A stretch of DNA of 64,000 nt from Mycobacterium alsense (GTDB lineage Bacteria > Actinomycetota > Actinomycetes > Mycobacteriales > Mycobacteriaceae). The notes beneath the pieces were generated by a model. That model saw nothing but the letters and a program-made list of their open reading frames with translations. It was not told where the DNA came from and searched no databases. The translations under genes were made by a program, and so were the position numbers. Every line of letters starts with the position of its first letter. The stretch's first letter is position 1. The stretch lies in assembly GCF_002086635.1 (NCBI RefSeq), contig NZ_MVHD01000009.1, positions 62,001 to 126,000 on the forward strand. The letters run 5' to 3'. Below, piece after piece: positions 1 through 10,873 of the stretch.

Positions 1-159
1 GCACGTGGCGCTTCCCCCGTTGCCGGCGGCGCCGGCGCTCCCGGCGCTGCCCCCGCTCCCCGCGGGACCACCGCCGCTTCCGGCGCTGCCCCCGCTGCCC
101 GGCCCGCCGCCAATCGGGCTCCCGCGGTTGTGCACGCCGGGATTCGGTCCCATCGGCAT
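1..159 (-). CDS. Partial glycine-rich (PGRS-like) reading frame, start of a gene running off the window
   Basis: The minus strand reads as a glycine/serine-rich repeat (GGSAGS, GAAGNGG type units) after a possible ATG at 159 or 153, with no stop before the window edge. Only about 53 codons are visible, so no PE domain or other anchor is seen. The plus strand is also open here, as a Pro/Leu-rich frame ending in TGA at 170-172, which is what the antisense of a PGRS segment normally looks like. I prefer the minus strand on composition, but the strand is not secure: in M. tuberculosis the neighbour of rsmI (Rv1004c) would run the other way. No function can be given. Confidence 0.3.
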   Translation of the reverse strand, partial: MPMGPNPGVHNRGSPIGGGPGSGGSAGSGGGPAGSGGSAGSAGAAGNGGSATC

Positions 160-173
160 CTGCTCGGGCTGAT

Positions 174-1010
174 TCACCCGCGGCGCAGCTGCAGCACCTC
201 GTCGTAGAGCTGGCGCGTGCGCACGTCCGGATGCGCCGCGGCGACCTCGCTGCAGGCGTCCTTGACGCGCACCCCGGCGGCTACCAGGTTCTCCACCTCG
301 GCCACCAGGGCGGGCAGGTCGGCCCGCGGCGTCGCGCCCGCCAGCACGACGGTGACCTCGCCTAGCACCCCGTCACCCGCCCACGCCGCCAGCTCGTCGA
401 GCGTCCCGCGCACCACCTCCTCGTGCACCTTGGTCAGCTCCCGGCACACCACCGCCCGGCGCTCGCCGCCGAGCAGCTCCGCGGCGTCGCACAGGCACGC
501 GGCCAGTCGGCGCGGCGACTCGAAGAACACGCAGGTGCGCCGCTCGTCGGCCAGCGACGCCAGCCAGGTGCGCCGCGCCGCCTTCCGGCGCGGGGCGAAG
601 CCCTCGAAGCAGAACCGTTCCGACGGCAGGCCGGACACGGCCAGCGCCGTCGTCACCGCCGACGGCCCGGGCAGGCACGTCACCGCGATCCCGGCCTCCA
701 CGCAGCTCGCCACCAGCCGGTAGCCGGGGTCGCTGATCAACGGCATCCCGGCGTCGCTGACCACCAGCACGGTCGCTCCGGCGTGGAGCGCGTCGAGCAG
801 CGCGGGCACGCGCGCGGCCTCGACCCGGTCGTAGAGGCTGACCACCCGGCCGGTGATGGTGGCGCCGAGGCTTTTCGCCAGGGTTCGCAGCCGCCGGGTG
901 TCCTCGGCGGCCACCACGTCGGCGCGTGCCAGCGCCTCGACGAGGCGGGGGGAGGCGTCCGACGGCTGGCCGAGCGGGGTCGCGCCCAGCAACAGGCGAC
1001 CGGAGGTCAT
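174..1010 (-). CDS. rsmI: 16S rRNA (cytidine-1402-2'-O)-methyltransferase RsmI
   Basis: A 278-residue member of the tetrapyrrole-methylase fold that 2'-O-methylates C1402 in the ribosomal decoding centre using S-adenosylmethionine. The family signatures AEDTRR (about residues 35-40) and SDAGMP followed by LISDPG (about 85-95) are intact. Length is normal for the family. The frame stays open to 1241, but similarity begins at MTSGRLLLG, and a -10-like TAGGCT lies 7 nt before that ATG, fitting a leaderless start at 1010. It is divergent from pmt, 25 nt away, as in M. tuberculosis (Rv1003/Rv1002c). Confidence 0.93.
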   Translation of the reverse strand: MTSGRLLLGATPLGQPSDASPRLVEALARADVVAAEDTRRLRTLAKSLGATITGRVVSLYDRVEAARVPALLDALHAGATVLVVSDAGMPLISDPGYRLVASCVEAGIAVTCLPGPSAVTTALAVSGLPSERFCFEGFAPRRKAARRTWLASLADERRTCVFFESPRRLAACLCDAAELLGGERRAVVCRELTKVHEEVVRGTLDELAAWAGDGVLGEVTVVLAGATPRADLPALVAEVENLVAAGVRVKDACSEVAAAHPDVRTRQLYDEVLQLRRG

Positions 1011-1017
1011 GGACGAC

Positions 1018-1027
1018 AGCCTACGAT
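1018..1027. promoter_or_regulatory. Overlapping divergent -10 elements of rsmI and pmt
   Basis: Within the 25-bp gap, the minus strand carries TAGGCT (1023 to 1018), 7 nt before the rsmI ATG. The plus strand carries TACGAT (1022-1027), 8 nt before the pmt ATG. The two hexamers share the central TA. Neither gene has a Shine-Dalgarno sequence. Both transcripts are therefore likely leaderless and compete for one stretch of DNA. The elements are seen; promoter activity is inferred. Confidence 0.55.
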
Positions 1028-1035
1028 CGACACCG

Positions 1036-2601
1036 ATGTCCGCCCCGCCCAGCGAAAACCCGGTCGCGTTAAAAGACCCCGAGGAGCGCGTCGTTCCCGT
1101 CGTCAGCCCGGGGCCGCTGGTGCCGGTCGCCGACTTCGGGCCCACCGACCACGTCCGCGGCTGGGTGGCCACCGGCGTCGTCGCGGCGCTCGCGGCGATC
1201 ACCAGGTTTCTCAACCTGGGCTCACCCACCGATGCCGGCACCCCGGTGTTCGACGAGAAGCACTACGCGCCGCAGGCCTGGCAGGTGCTGCACAACCACG
1301 GCGTGGAGGACAACCCGGGGTTCGGGCTGGTGGTGCACCCGCCGGTCGGCAAGCAGCTCATCGCGATCGGCGAGGCCCTCTTCGGCTACAACGGGGTGGG
1401 CTGGCGGTTCACCGGCGCGCTGCTCGGGGTGGTCATGGTGGCGCTGGTGGTGCGCATCGTCCGGCGGGTCAGCCGCTCGACGCTGATCGGCGCGATCGCC
1501 GGCGTGCTGGTCGTCTGCGACGGCGTCAGCTTCGTCACCGCCCGCACCGCGCTGCTCGACGGCCTGCTGACCTTCTTCGTGGTCGCGGCGTTCGGCGCGC
1601 TCATCGTCGACCGCGATCAGGTGCGCCAGCGCATGCATGTCGCGCTGCTCGAGGGACGCAGCGCCCAGACGGTGTGGGGCCCGCGCCTGGGGGTGCGGTG
1701 GTGGCGGTTCGGGGCCGGGGTGCTGCTCGGATTGGCTTGTGGCACAAAGTGGTCCGGCCTGTACTTCGTGCTGTTCTTCGGCGCGATGTCGCTGGCGTTC
1801 GACGTGGCGGCGCGGCGCGGTTACCAGGTGCCCAACCCGTGGCGGGGCGTGTGCCGGCGCGACCTGATCCCCACCGCCTACGCGCTGGCGATCATCCCGG
1901 CCGCGGTCTATCTGGCCAGCTATGCGCCGTGGTTCGCCTCGGAGACCGCGATCGACCGCCACGAGGTCGGCCAGTCGATCGGCCGCCACTCCGTGATTCC
2001 GTTGCCCGACGCCATCCGCTCGCTGTGGCACTACAGCGCCAAGGCCTTTCAGTTCCACGCGGGGCTGACGAACTCCGCCGGCAACTACCACCCGTGGGAG
2101 TCCAAACCGTGGAGCTGGCCGATGTCGCTGCGGCCGGTGCTGTACGCCATCGACCAACAGAACGTTCCGGGCTGCGGGCCGCAGTCGTGCGTCAAGGCCG
2201 AGATGCTGGTGGGCACCCCGGCGATGTGGTGGCTGGCGGTGCCGGTGCTGCTCTACGCGCTGTGGCGGATGCTGGTGCGCCGCGACTGGCGCTACGCGGC
2301 GGTGTTGGTGGGTTACTGCGCGGGGTGGCTGCCCTGGTTCGCCGACATCGACCGGCAGATGTACTTCTTCTACGCCGCGACGATGGCGCCGTTTTTGGCC
2401 ATGGCGATCGCGCTGATCTGCGGCGACGTCTTGTATGCGCCCCGCCAGAACTCCGAGCGGCGCACGCTGGGGCTGATCGCGGTGAGCTGCTACGTGGCGT
2501 TGGTGGTGACCAACTTCGCCTGGCTGTTCCCGGTGCTCACCGGCCTGCCGATCTCCCAGCAGACGTGGAACATGGAGATCTGGCTGCCCAGCTGGCGCTG
2601 A
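1036..2601 (+). CDS. pmt: Dolichyl-phosphate-mannose-type protein O-mannosyltransferase (GT39)
   Basis: A polytopic membrane enzyme of 521 residues that transfers mannose from polyprenyl-phosphate-mannose to Ser/Thr of exported proteins during Sec translocation. The catalytic Asp-Glu pair of PMT enzymes is visible in VFDEKHY (D73, E74), on the first extracytoplasmic loop after the first membrane segment (about residues 44-60). Many further hydrophobic spans follow. Size and sequence match M. tuberculosis Rv1002c. An upstream in-frame ATG at 1009 exists, but ATG 1036 matches the family N-terminus and the leaderless -10 spacing. Confidence 0.95.
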   Translation: MSAPPSENPVALKDPEERVVPVVSPGPLVPVADFGPTDHVRGWVATGVVAALAAITRFLNLGSPTDAGTPVFDEKHYAPQAWQVLHNHGVEDNPGFGLVVHPPVGKQLIAIGEALFGYNGVGWRFTGALLGVVMVALVVRIVRRVSRSTLIGAIAGVLVVCDGVSFVTARTALLDGLLTFFVVAAFGALIVDRDQVRQRMHVALLEGRSAQTVWGPRLGVRWWRFGAGVLLGLACGTKWSGLYFVLFFGAMSLAFDVAARRGYQVPNPWRGVCRRDLIPTAYALAIIPAAVYLASYAPWFASETAIDRHEVGQSIGRHSVIPLPDAIRSLWHYSAKAFQFHAGLTNSAGNYHPWESKPWSWPMSLRPVLYAIDQQNVPGCGPQSCVKAEMLVGTPAMWWLAVPVLLYALWRMLVRRDWRYAAVLVGYCAGWLPWFADIDRQMYFFYAATMAPFLAMAIALICGDVLYAPRQNSERRTLGLIAVSCYVALVVTNFAWLFPVLTGLPISQQTWNMEIWLPSWR

Positions 2602-2610
2602 TTTACCCGT

Positions 2611-2667
2611 CGAAACTGCGTCCAGAGCGGACCGACCGCCGAATTCGACGCGCTGGGCGCAGTCTCG
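2611..2667. terminator. Imperfect palindrome between convergent pmt and arcA, probable bidirectional terminator
   Basis: Left arm CGAAACTGCGTCCAG (2611-2625) faces right arm CTGGGCGCAGTCTCG (2653-2667), a 15-bp stem with two imperfect positions and a 27-nt loop. It fills most of the 75-bp gap between two convergent genes. No U-tract follows, as is common for mycobacterial terminators. A related palindrome occurs at 42,361-42,418. Confidence 0.5.
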
Positions 2668-2676
2668 ATGCCAAAG

Positions 2677-3888
2677 CTAGAGCGGATCGCGCGCGACGGG
2701 GCAGGACATGCACCGCGGCCCGCCCCGGCCGGTGCCCAGCTCCGATCCCGCGATCGTCAGCACCTCGATCCCCGCGTCCCGCAGGCGGGCGTTGGTCTCC
2801 ACGTTGCGCTCGTAGGCGACGACCACCCCGGGCGCCAGGGCCAGCGTGTTGTTGCCGTCGTCCCACTGCTCACGCTCGGCGACCAGCGGGTCGAGCCCGG
2901 TGTCGATGACCCGCAGCTTGTCGATGCCCATCGCCCGGGCGGCGGCCTCCAAAAACGGCGTTTCGTCGCCGATGACGACGCCCCCGGGCGTGCGCTGGAT
3001 CGTGAACGCCGACAGCGTGTCGACGACGTTGGCGTACATCACGACGGTGTCGGTGTCGACCATCGTGCACACCGTGTCCAGGTGCATCTGCGCGCGCCGC
3101 TGGGCGATCGGCACGGCGAGGACCGTGGTCGCCAGATCGTCCTCGAACAGGCTGCGCGCCAACGCTTCCGCGCCGGCCGGGGTGGTCCGCTCCCCCACCC
3201 CGACGGCGACGACGCCGGGGGCGAGCAGCAGCACGTCACCGCCCTCGACCGGCGCGGTGCGCGACTCGTAGGCGCGCCGTACCCCGGTGAACCGCGGGTG
3301 ATGGGCGTAGATGAGATCGGTCAGCGACGCCTCGCGCACTCGGGCGCGCAGCGCCAGCGTGGGGATCACCACGCGCGGCCCGATCCAGATCGACGAGTCC
3401 CGGGTGAACACCAGGTTCGGCAGCGGCTCGATGACGAAGTCGGCCCCGTGGTGCATCCGCAGCACCAGCGACACGTCGGTGCGGGTGTCCGGCGGCAGCT
3501 CGTTGAAGGTCATGCCCGCCATCAGCACGTTGGCCAGCCGGACCGGGTCCAGCGCCCGCAGGTAGGACGAAAGCTCCTGCGCCAGCGGCGTTCCCAGCCG
3601 GCGCGCGTCCACCGCGGCGGCGACGCCCTGCATCCGGGCCGCGCCGCTGTGGCTGAGCGCCTCGGTCAGCAGGTCGGACAGCAGCAGCACCTCGACGCCA
3701 CGCGACCGCAGCAGTTCGGCGAACCGGTCATGCTCCTCCTGGGCCCGCGCGACCCAGGGCAGCCCGTCGAACAGCAGCTGGTCGTTGTTGCGCGGGTTGA
3801 GCCGGCGCAGTTCGGGGCCGGGGCGATGCACGATGACGACGCGCAGCGCGCCCACCTCGGAATTGGTGCCCAGCTCGACAACACCCAC
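2677..3888 (-). CDS. arcA: Arginine deiminase
   Basis: Hydrolyses L-arginine to citrulline and ammonia in the cytoplasm. The protein is 403 residues from GTG 3888, near-identical in layout to M. tuberculosis Rv1001. Family motifs include [19 protein letters not shown] and the C-terminal GGPRCMSC with the catalytic cysteine (about C393). The open frame extends upstream to 4131, but family similarity begins at [20 protein letters not shown] hexamer (3901 to 3896) sits 7 nt before GTG 3888, supporting a leaderless start. No carbamate kinase or ornithine transcarbamylase gene is adjacent, so this is not a classical arc operon. Confidence 0.93.
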   Translation of the reverse strand: MGVVELGTNSEVGALRVVIVHRPGPELRRLNPRNNDQLLFDGLPWVARAQEEHDRFAELLRSRGVEVLLLSDLLTEALSHSGAARMQGVAAAVDARRLGTPLAQELSSYLRALDPVRLANVLMAGMTFNELPPDTRTDVSLVLRMHHGADFVIEPLPNLVFTRDSSIWIGPRVVIPTLALRARVREASLTDLIYAHHPRFTGVRRAYESRTAPVEGGDVLLLAPGVVAVGVGERTTPAGAEALARSLFEDDLATTVLAVPIAQRRAQMHLDTVCTMVDTDTVVMYANVVDTLSAFTIQRTPGGVVIGDETPFLEAAARAMGIDKLRVIDTGLDPLVAEREQWDDGNNTLALAPGVVVAYERNVETNARLRDAGIEVLTIAGSELGTGRGGPRCMSCPVARDPL

Positions 3889-3895
3889 GGTGAAA

Positions 3896-3951
3896 ACGGT
3901 AGCCTGCCGCCGGCCCGCACCGAGCCGCATCGAACGGGTGTGCGATAAACT
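3896..3951. promoter_or_regulatory. Divergent leaderless promoters of arcA and the AlkB-like gene
   Basis: TACCGT on the minus strand (3901 to 3896) ends 7 nt before the arcA GTG. TAAACT on the plus strand (3946-3951) ends 7 nt before the AlkB-like GTG at 3959. No Shine-Dalgarno sequence precedes either start. No palindrome that would suggest an operator was seen in the 70-bp gap. Confidence 0.5.
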
Positions 3952-3958
3952 GGCGGGC

Positions 3959-4567
3959 GTGGGGACCGCCGTACAAGGCTCGCTTTTCGAAGCCACCGAG
4001 CGCAGGCAGCTGGGCGACGGCGCGTTCATCGAGGTCCGCGCCGCCTGGCTGACCGACGACCCATTGGTTGGCGGAGGCCTGCTCGACGAGCTGCTGGCGA
4101 CGGTGCCGTGGCGCGCCGAACGCCGCCACATGTACGACCGGGTGGTCGACGTGCCGCGGCTGGTCAGCTTTCACGACCTGACGGTCGAGGAACCTCCCCA
4201 CCCGATGCTGGGCCGGCTGCGGCGAAGGCTCAACGACATCTACGCGGGCGAGCTGGGTGAGCCCTTCACCACGGTCGGGCTGTGCTGCTACCGCGACGGT
4301 TCGGACAGCGTCGCCTGGCACGGCGACACGATCGGCCGCAGCAGCTCGCACGACACCATGGTGGCGATCGTCAGTCTCGGCGCGACGCGCACCTTCGCGA
4401 TGCGGCGGCGTGGCGGGGGCCCGTCGCTGCGGCTGCCGCAGGCGCACGGCGACCTACTGGTCATGGGCGGATCGTGCCAGCGCACCTGGGAGCACGCGGT
4501 GCCCAAGACGTCGGCGCCCACGGGGCCGCGCGTGAGCATCCAGTTCCGCCCGCGCGACGTGCGCTAG
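3959..4567 (+). CDS. AlkB-like 2-oxoglutarate/Fe(II) dioxygenase
   Basis: A 202-residue member of the AlkB family, which oxidatively removes alkyl groups from nucleic-acid bases or other substrates. The iron ligands are visible as H121 and D123 in WHGDTIG and H179 in WEHAVPK. R191 and R197 in RVSIQFRPR match the 2-oxoglutarate-binding arginines. The GTG at 3959 is preferred over the longer open frame because similarity begins there and a -10 hexamer lies 7 nt upstream. The stop codon shares CTAG with the stop of the convergent lipoprotein gene. It matches M. tuberculosis Rv1000c; the substrate is unknown. Confidence 0.85.
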   Translation: MGTAVQGSLFEATERRQLGDGAFIEVRAAWLTDDPLVGGGLLDELLATVPWRAERRHMYDRVVDVPRLVSFHDLTVEEPPHPMLGRLRRRLNDIYAGELGEPFTTVGLCCYRDGSDSVAWHGDTIGRSSSHDTMVAIVSLGATRTFAMRRRGGGPSLRLPQAHGDLLVMGGSCQRTWEHAVPKTSAPTGPRVSIQFRPRDVR

Positions 4568-5229
4568 CCCGGCGTGCCGCGGACCGCGCCGACCGCCTTG
4601 ACGAGCAGGTCGCGGGCGCGCTGAGTGTCGATCTTGGCCACCGGCCGGTCCGGAACGACCAAGGGGTTGGCGATGACGATCACCTGGTAGTCGCCGAATT
4701 GCGCCGAATAGTCGTACAGCTCGCCGGTGCGCGCACCCCCAGGTAGCACCGCCTGCAGGACGCGGTGCACGCCCGTCGTGTGGGTGCCGTCGATGTGCGG
4801 GGCATCGATCACCTCGATGCCGCCCCGCACCCCGGCCCCGGCGAACGCGACCTTGGCGCAGTCCTTGCCGGGGTCGTTGAGCGGCAGGGCTTTTGACGTC
4901 TCAACGGCGATGACGACGAACCGGTTGCCGTTACCCTCGGCGGAGACGGCGGCCATGTTGCCCTGCAGGTCGGGCGGCATGTCCGGTCCCACCGCCACCT
5001 TCGCGCAGTTGGCCGGGTCGAAGCTCAGCCCGTCGGGCAGCTTCCGGCTGGAGAGCAGCTTGGGGTCGATGCCCCGCTCGGAAATGTCGGTGACCTTGTA
5101 GTCGGGGCCGAAGCTCGACTTCACGTCGGCGACCTTGCCGATGTCCGCCTTTTCCGGGGTGTGGCCGGCGCCCGGCGCGCAGCCGGCGAGCGCGCACACG
5201 GACGCGGCCGCGAGCAACACCTTCCACAT
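4564..5229 (-). CDS. DUF5642-type lipoprotein (copy 1)
   Basis: A 221-residue exported lipoprotein of unknown function. The N-terminus has a hydrophobic signal followed by lipobox LAGC with the lipidated cysteine at C17. The mature part resembles the neighbouring lipoprotein: both contain a DAPHID motif, paired cysteines in the middle and a C-terminal LLVKxVxAxRG. ATG 5229 is chosen over the in-frame TTG at 5238 because TAGATT (5242 to 5237) lies 7 nt before it. It sits just downstream of copy 2 on the same strand, so it may also be read from that transcript. Equivalent position to M. tuberculosis Rv0999. Confidence 0.75.
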   Translation of the reverse strand: MWKVLLAAASVCALAGCAPGAGHTPEKADIGKVADVKSSFGPDYKVTDISERGIDPKLLSSRKLPDGLSFDPANCAKVAVGPDMPPDLQGNMAAVSAEGNGNRFVVIAVETSKALPLNDPGKDCAKVAFAGAGVRGGIEVIDAPHIDGTHTTGVHRVLQAVLPGGARTGELYDYSAQFGDYQVIVIANPLVVPDRPVAKIDTQRARDLLVKAVGAVRGTPG

Positions 5230-5257
5230 CGGGGCCAATCTATCCCACGGCGAAGCC

Positions 5258-5929
5258 TCAGCCGCGCAACGCGGACACCGTTTTGACGAGCAGGTTTGCC
5301 GCGAAGTTCGGCGGCAGCGCGGGCAGCGCCGAACCGGGGTCGGTGGTCAGTGTCGTGAAAGCGTAGTGGTTGCCGAGGTAGGCGGTGAAGGTGTATGCGC
5401 GCGAAGCGATTTCGGTGCCCGACTCGACCGACGACTTGGTGTCGGTCACCATGCCCAGCGTTTGGGCGCCGTCGATGTGTGGCGCGTCGACGAGGCGGAC
5501 GTCGGCCGTGGAGTGTCCGTCGCCCATGGTCCACCGTGCGCACGCGGCCACGATTCCCGGGTCCAGGCCGACCGGATCCGGCCAAGTGACCACCACCGCG
5601 TCGACGATTCCGCCGGTACCCGAGCCGGAGAAACCCTGCGCGCTTTGGTCGCGCCCGGCGCCGGGGTCGGCGAGGGCGGCGCATTGCGGCGGCTTGGCCC
5701 GCGCGTCGGCCTCCAGGCTCCAGATCAGCCTCGGCGCGGCCCCGCTGGGGATGCCGGAGCTCACCTCGTAGCCGGGTGGCAGTTCGCGAACGACCCGTTT
5801 GATGTTGGCGGGGTTGACGACGGTGTGGTGGGCCGGCGGCGTGGTGGGCGTGGCCGGCGGGGCCGGGGCGTGCGAATGCGCGCATGCGGCCAGCGCCGCC
5901 GCAGCCATGCCAAACCACAAAGGCCGCAT
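5258..5929 (-). CDS. DUF5642-type lipoprotein (copy 2)
   Basis: A 223-residue lipoprotein with signal peptide and lipobox LAAC (C16), followed by a Pro/Ala/Thr linker. It shares VDAPHIDG, the Cys pair and the C-terminal NLLVKTVSALRG with copy 1, so the pair looks like an old tandem duplication. It starts 6 nt after the stop of the upstream acetyltransferase gene, which implies co-transcription and perhaps translational coupling. Function is unknown. Linkage to a cAMP-responsive acetyltransferase is an observation, not evidence of a shared role. Confidence 0.75.
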   Translation of the reverse strand: MRPLWFGMAAAALAACAHSHAPAPPATPTTPPAHHTVVNPANIKRVVRELPPGYEVSSGIPSGAAPRLIWSLEADARAKPPQCAALADPGAGRDQSAQGFSGSGTGGIVDAVVVTWPDPVGLDPGIVAACARWTMGDGHSTADVRLVDAPHIDGAQTLGMVTDTKSSVESGTEIASRAYTFTAYLGNHYAFTTLTTDPGSALPALPPNFAANLLVKTVSALRG

Positions 5930-5935
5930 GCCCGT

Positions 5936-8265
<2,330 letters not shown>

Positions 8266-8372
8266 CTCGTCCTTTCCCGGCCGCGGCGCAGGCGCCGACA
8301 GCCCTCGGGTCGACCACCTGCACCCATACCCGATTCGGACGTCGCCAACCGCGGGGACGGTCTCCCGCGTGC

Positions 8373-9641
8373 TCAGTTCTGCACGAGGTCGGGGATCGGC
8401 TCCGCGTCGGTCAGCCAGTGGCGTCCGGCGTTGCGGGCCGCCTCCCACTTGGGCACGCTCACCGCGTCGTCCTGCCCGAGGTCCCCGGGGGTCGGGCCGA
8501 TGCGCTCGGCCAGCGCGGCGAGCCCGCCCAGATCGAAGTTGTACACCTCGGCCGCCGCCAGGCCCAGCATCTGCCGGGTCTCCTCGATCGGGATGTCCCA
8601 GAAGGAGCGGCGCAGCCAGTCGCGGGTGTGCGGCCAGGTTCCCTCCGGGTGGGGAAAGTCGTTGCCCCACAGCAAGTTCGACACGCCGATCTCGTAGCGT
8701 CGCGCCAGCTCCCTGCGCTCCGTGGTGGTGGCGCCGATGAAACAGTTGCGGTCGAAGTAGGCCGAGGGCGGCATCGTCAGGTCGCCCTCCATCTGATGGC
8801 TCATCTTCTTGGCCGAGTGCTCCCGCAGGTACCGCGTGTCCATCAGCCACAGCAGGTCGTTGGCCCAGAACGCGCCGCACTCCGTGACCCCCCAACGCAG
8901 CCGGGGGAAGCGCTCGAACACGCCCGACCACAACGCGAACCACAGGGGCCGGGCCCCCCACCAGCGCACCTCGGTCACGTAGATGCCCAGGTGCCCGCCG
9001 TACTCCTCCTGCGGCGCGGGACCGGAGTGGGTGTGCACCGGCATCTGCAGGTCCTGGCAGGCGGCCCACACCTTGTCGTAGCGGCGGTCGTGGTAGGGCG
9101 GGTAGCCGACCCAGCGCGCCGGGATCAGGATGCCGCCCCGCAGCCCCGACTCCGCCGCGCGGGTGATCTCGGCGACCGCCGCGTCGACGTCCGCCAGGAT
9201 CGGCACCACGGCGACCCCGGCCCGGCGCTCCGGGCTGTCGCTGCACAGCTCGGCCAGCCAGCGGTTGTGCGCGCGGGCCCCGGCCATCGCACGCCCCGGG
9301 TCCAGGTCGCCCGACTGGCCCAGGCCGGCCCCGAACGGGGCCCCGGCGACCCCGGTCACGGCGTCGGCGTCGGGGAAGATGACCTCGCCGACCACGCCGT
9401 CGCCGTCGAGTTCCTTGTCCCGCAGACCCACATCCCATCCACCGGCGATGCCGTCCCCGTGCTCGGCGAACCACTGCTCGGCGAACTCCTCGTCGATGAA
9501 GCCGCCGGCCTGCGCCGCGGCCGTCTTCTCGGCGAGGTAGGCCTCGAAGTCCTCCCGGTACTCGGGGTCGACGTATTCGCGGTACCGCTCGGTCGGCAGC
9601 TCGGCGTGGGTGTCCGCGGAGATGATGAGGTAGGGGTTCAC
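8373..9641 (-). CDS. Amidohydrolase-superfamily protein (Amidohydro_2 type), paralogue 1
   Basis: A 422-residue TIM-barrel metal-dependent hydrolase or decarboxylase of the family that includes ACMSD and aromatic-acid decarboxylases. Visible elements are the N-terminal ISADTHAE (D10, H12), a central HTHSGP and the late DFPHPEG carrying the probable catalytic Asp. The second His of the classic HxH is replaced. GTG 9641 has AAAGGA 5 nt upstream; the ATG at 9665 would overlap the stop of the gene before it. It lies 13 nt after paralogue 2 in the same operon. Substrate is unknown. Confidence 0.82.
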   Translation of the reverse strand: MNPYLIISADTHAELPTERYREYVDPEYREDFEAYLAEKTAAAQAGGFIDEEFAEQWFAEHGDGIAGGWDVGLRDKELDGDGVVGEVIFPDADAVTGVAGAPFGAGLGQSGDLDPGRAMAGARAHNRWLAELCSDSPERRAGVAVVPILADVDAAVAEITRAAESGLRGGILIPARWVGYPPYHDRRYDKVWAACQDLQMPVHTHSGPAPQEEYGGHLGIYVTEVRWWGARPLWFALWSGVFERFPRLRWGVTECGAFWANDLLWLMDTRYLREHSAKKMSHQMEGDLTMPPSAYFDRNCFIGATTTERRELARRYEIGVSNLLWGNDFPHPEGTWPHTRDWLRRSFWDIPIEETRQMLGLAAAEVYNFDLGGLAALAERIGPTPGDLGQDDAVSVPKWEAARNAGRHWLTDAEPIPDLVQN

Positions 9642-9654
9642 GGTGGTCCTTTCG

Positions 9655-10869
9655 CTACCAGGCACGGATGGGATCGGGCTCGAAGACGGTGCTGCGCGCG
9701 TCGGAGGGCACGGCCGCCAGCGGCTCGGCGACCTCGGCCACGGTCGGGCCGATTCGCTCGGTCAACGGGGCGAGGGCCTCGAGGTCGAAGCCGTAGACGC
9801 TCGCGGCAGTGCCGCCGACGATGGCCGCGACCTCGTCGGTCGGAACGCCACTGAAGGTGTGGCGCAACGCCTCCCGGGTGTAGGGGGCGGTCCCCTCGTA
9901 GTGCGGGTAGTCGCTTCCCCACATGATTCGGTCGACACCGATTCCGTGGCGCTCGGCGCACTCGACGGGTCGCATGAAGCTCGCGCCGACGTAGCACTGG
10001 CGGGCCCAGAATTCGCTCGGCTTGCGGCTCAGCGAGCCCGCCGTGGGCCCGGCGAAGCGGGCGATCGCCGAGCTCGGTCGCGCGTAGCGGGCCGCCGCCA
10101 CGTCGAGCGATTCGAGGGTCGCCGGTATCCACCCGGCGCCCTGCTCGGTGAACACCACGGTGAGGTCCGGATGGCGGTCCAGGGCGCCGCTGAAGATCAG
10201 GTGCCACAGCGCCCGGTGCGCGAACCAGTGCGTCTCGTAGACCCACACCGCAAACGAGCTGCCCCACCCGTCGGTCGGGCTCGGCCCGGCGTTGCCGCCG
10301 TGGTGGTTGACCACCAGGCCCGCTTCCGCGCACGCCGCCCACAGCGGCTCCCAGTGCTCGGCGTACAGCGGCGGGATGGCGGCGCCGGGTGGAATCCCGG
10401 GCAGCAGCACGCCGCCGCGCAGGCCCAGCTTGGCGATCTGCGCCACCTCGGCGACCGCCTCGTCGAGGTCCCCGAGCAGGATCTGGCCCACCCCGGCGCG
10501 CCGCTCGGGCGAGGCGGAGCAGAAGTCGGCCAGCCAGCGATTGTGCGCGCGCAACCCGGCCCAGCGCAGCTCCAGCTCCCGGGTGGTTTCCGGGAGCGGG
10601 GCGGCCAGGCTCGCCTGGGGAAAGAACGGCGGCACGGTGTTGGGGAAGAGGACCTCGCCGGCGATGCCCTCCCGGTCCAACTCGGCGTTGCGCCGCTCGC
10701 TGTTCCAGTTGCGCTCGGCTTCGGGCTCGGTGAGGTCGCCGAACGGGTTCACGTAAGTCTTTGCCCAGCCGTCGAATTCGTCCCGGTACCGCGGATCGAG
10801 GTACTCGCGGTAGTCGAGCAGGTCGGCGCCGGCGTGGCAGTCGGCCGAGATGACCGTGTAGCGGTCCAT
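9655..10869 (-). CDS. Amidohydrolase-superfamily protein (Amidohydro_2 type), paralogue 2
   Basis: A 404-residue TIM-barrel protein closely resembling paralogue 3. It opens with VISADCHAG (D10, H12) and has VNHHGGNAG in mid-sequence and MWGSDYPHYEG near the end, where Asp and His are probable metal or acid-base residues. It starts 4 nt after the stop of the acetoacetate-decarboxylase-like gene, without a clear ribosome site, so translation is probably coupled. Together with the SDR and ADC genes it forms one minus-strand operon. Reaction unknown; hydrolysis or non-oxidative decarboxylation are the family options. Confidence 0.82.
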   Translation of the reverse strand: MDRYTVISADCHAGADLLDYREYLDPRYRDEFDGWAKTYVNPFGDLTEPEAERNWNSERRNAELDREGIAGEVLFPNTVPPFFPQASLAAPLPETTRELELRWAGLRAHNRWLADFCSASPERRAGVGQILLGDLDEAVAEVAQIAKLGLRGGVLLPGIPPGAAIPPLYAEHWEPLWAACAEAGLVVNHHGGNAGPSPTDGWGSSFAVWVYETHWFAHRALWHLIFSGALDRHPDLTVVFTEQGAGWIPATLESLDVAAARYARPSSAIARFAGPTAGSLSRKPSEFWARQCYVGASFMRPVECAERHGIGVDRIMWGSDYPHYEGTAPYTREALRHTFSGVPTDEVAAIVGGTAASVYGFDLEALAPLTERIGPTVAEVAEPLAAVPSDARSTVFEPDPIRAW

Positions 10870-10873
10870 GGGG

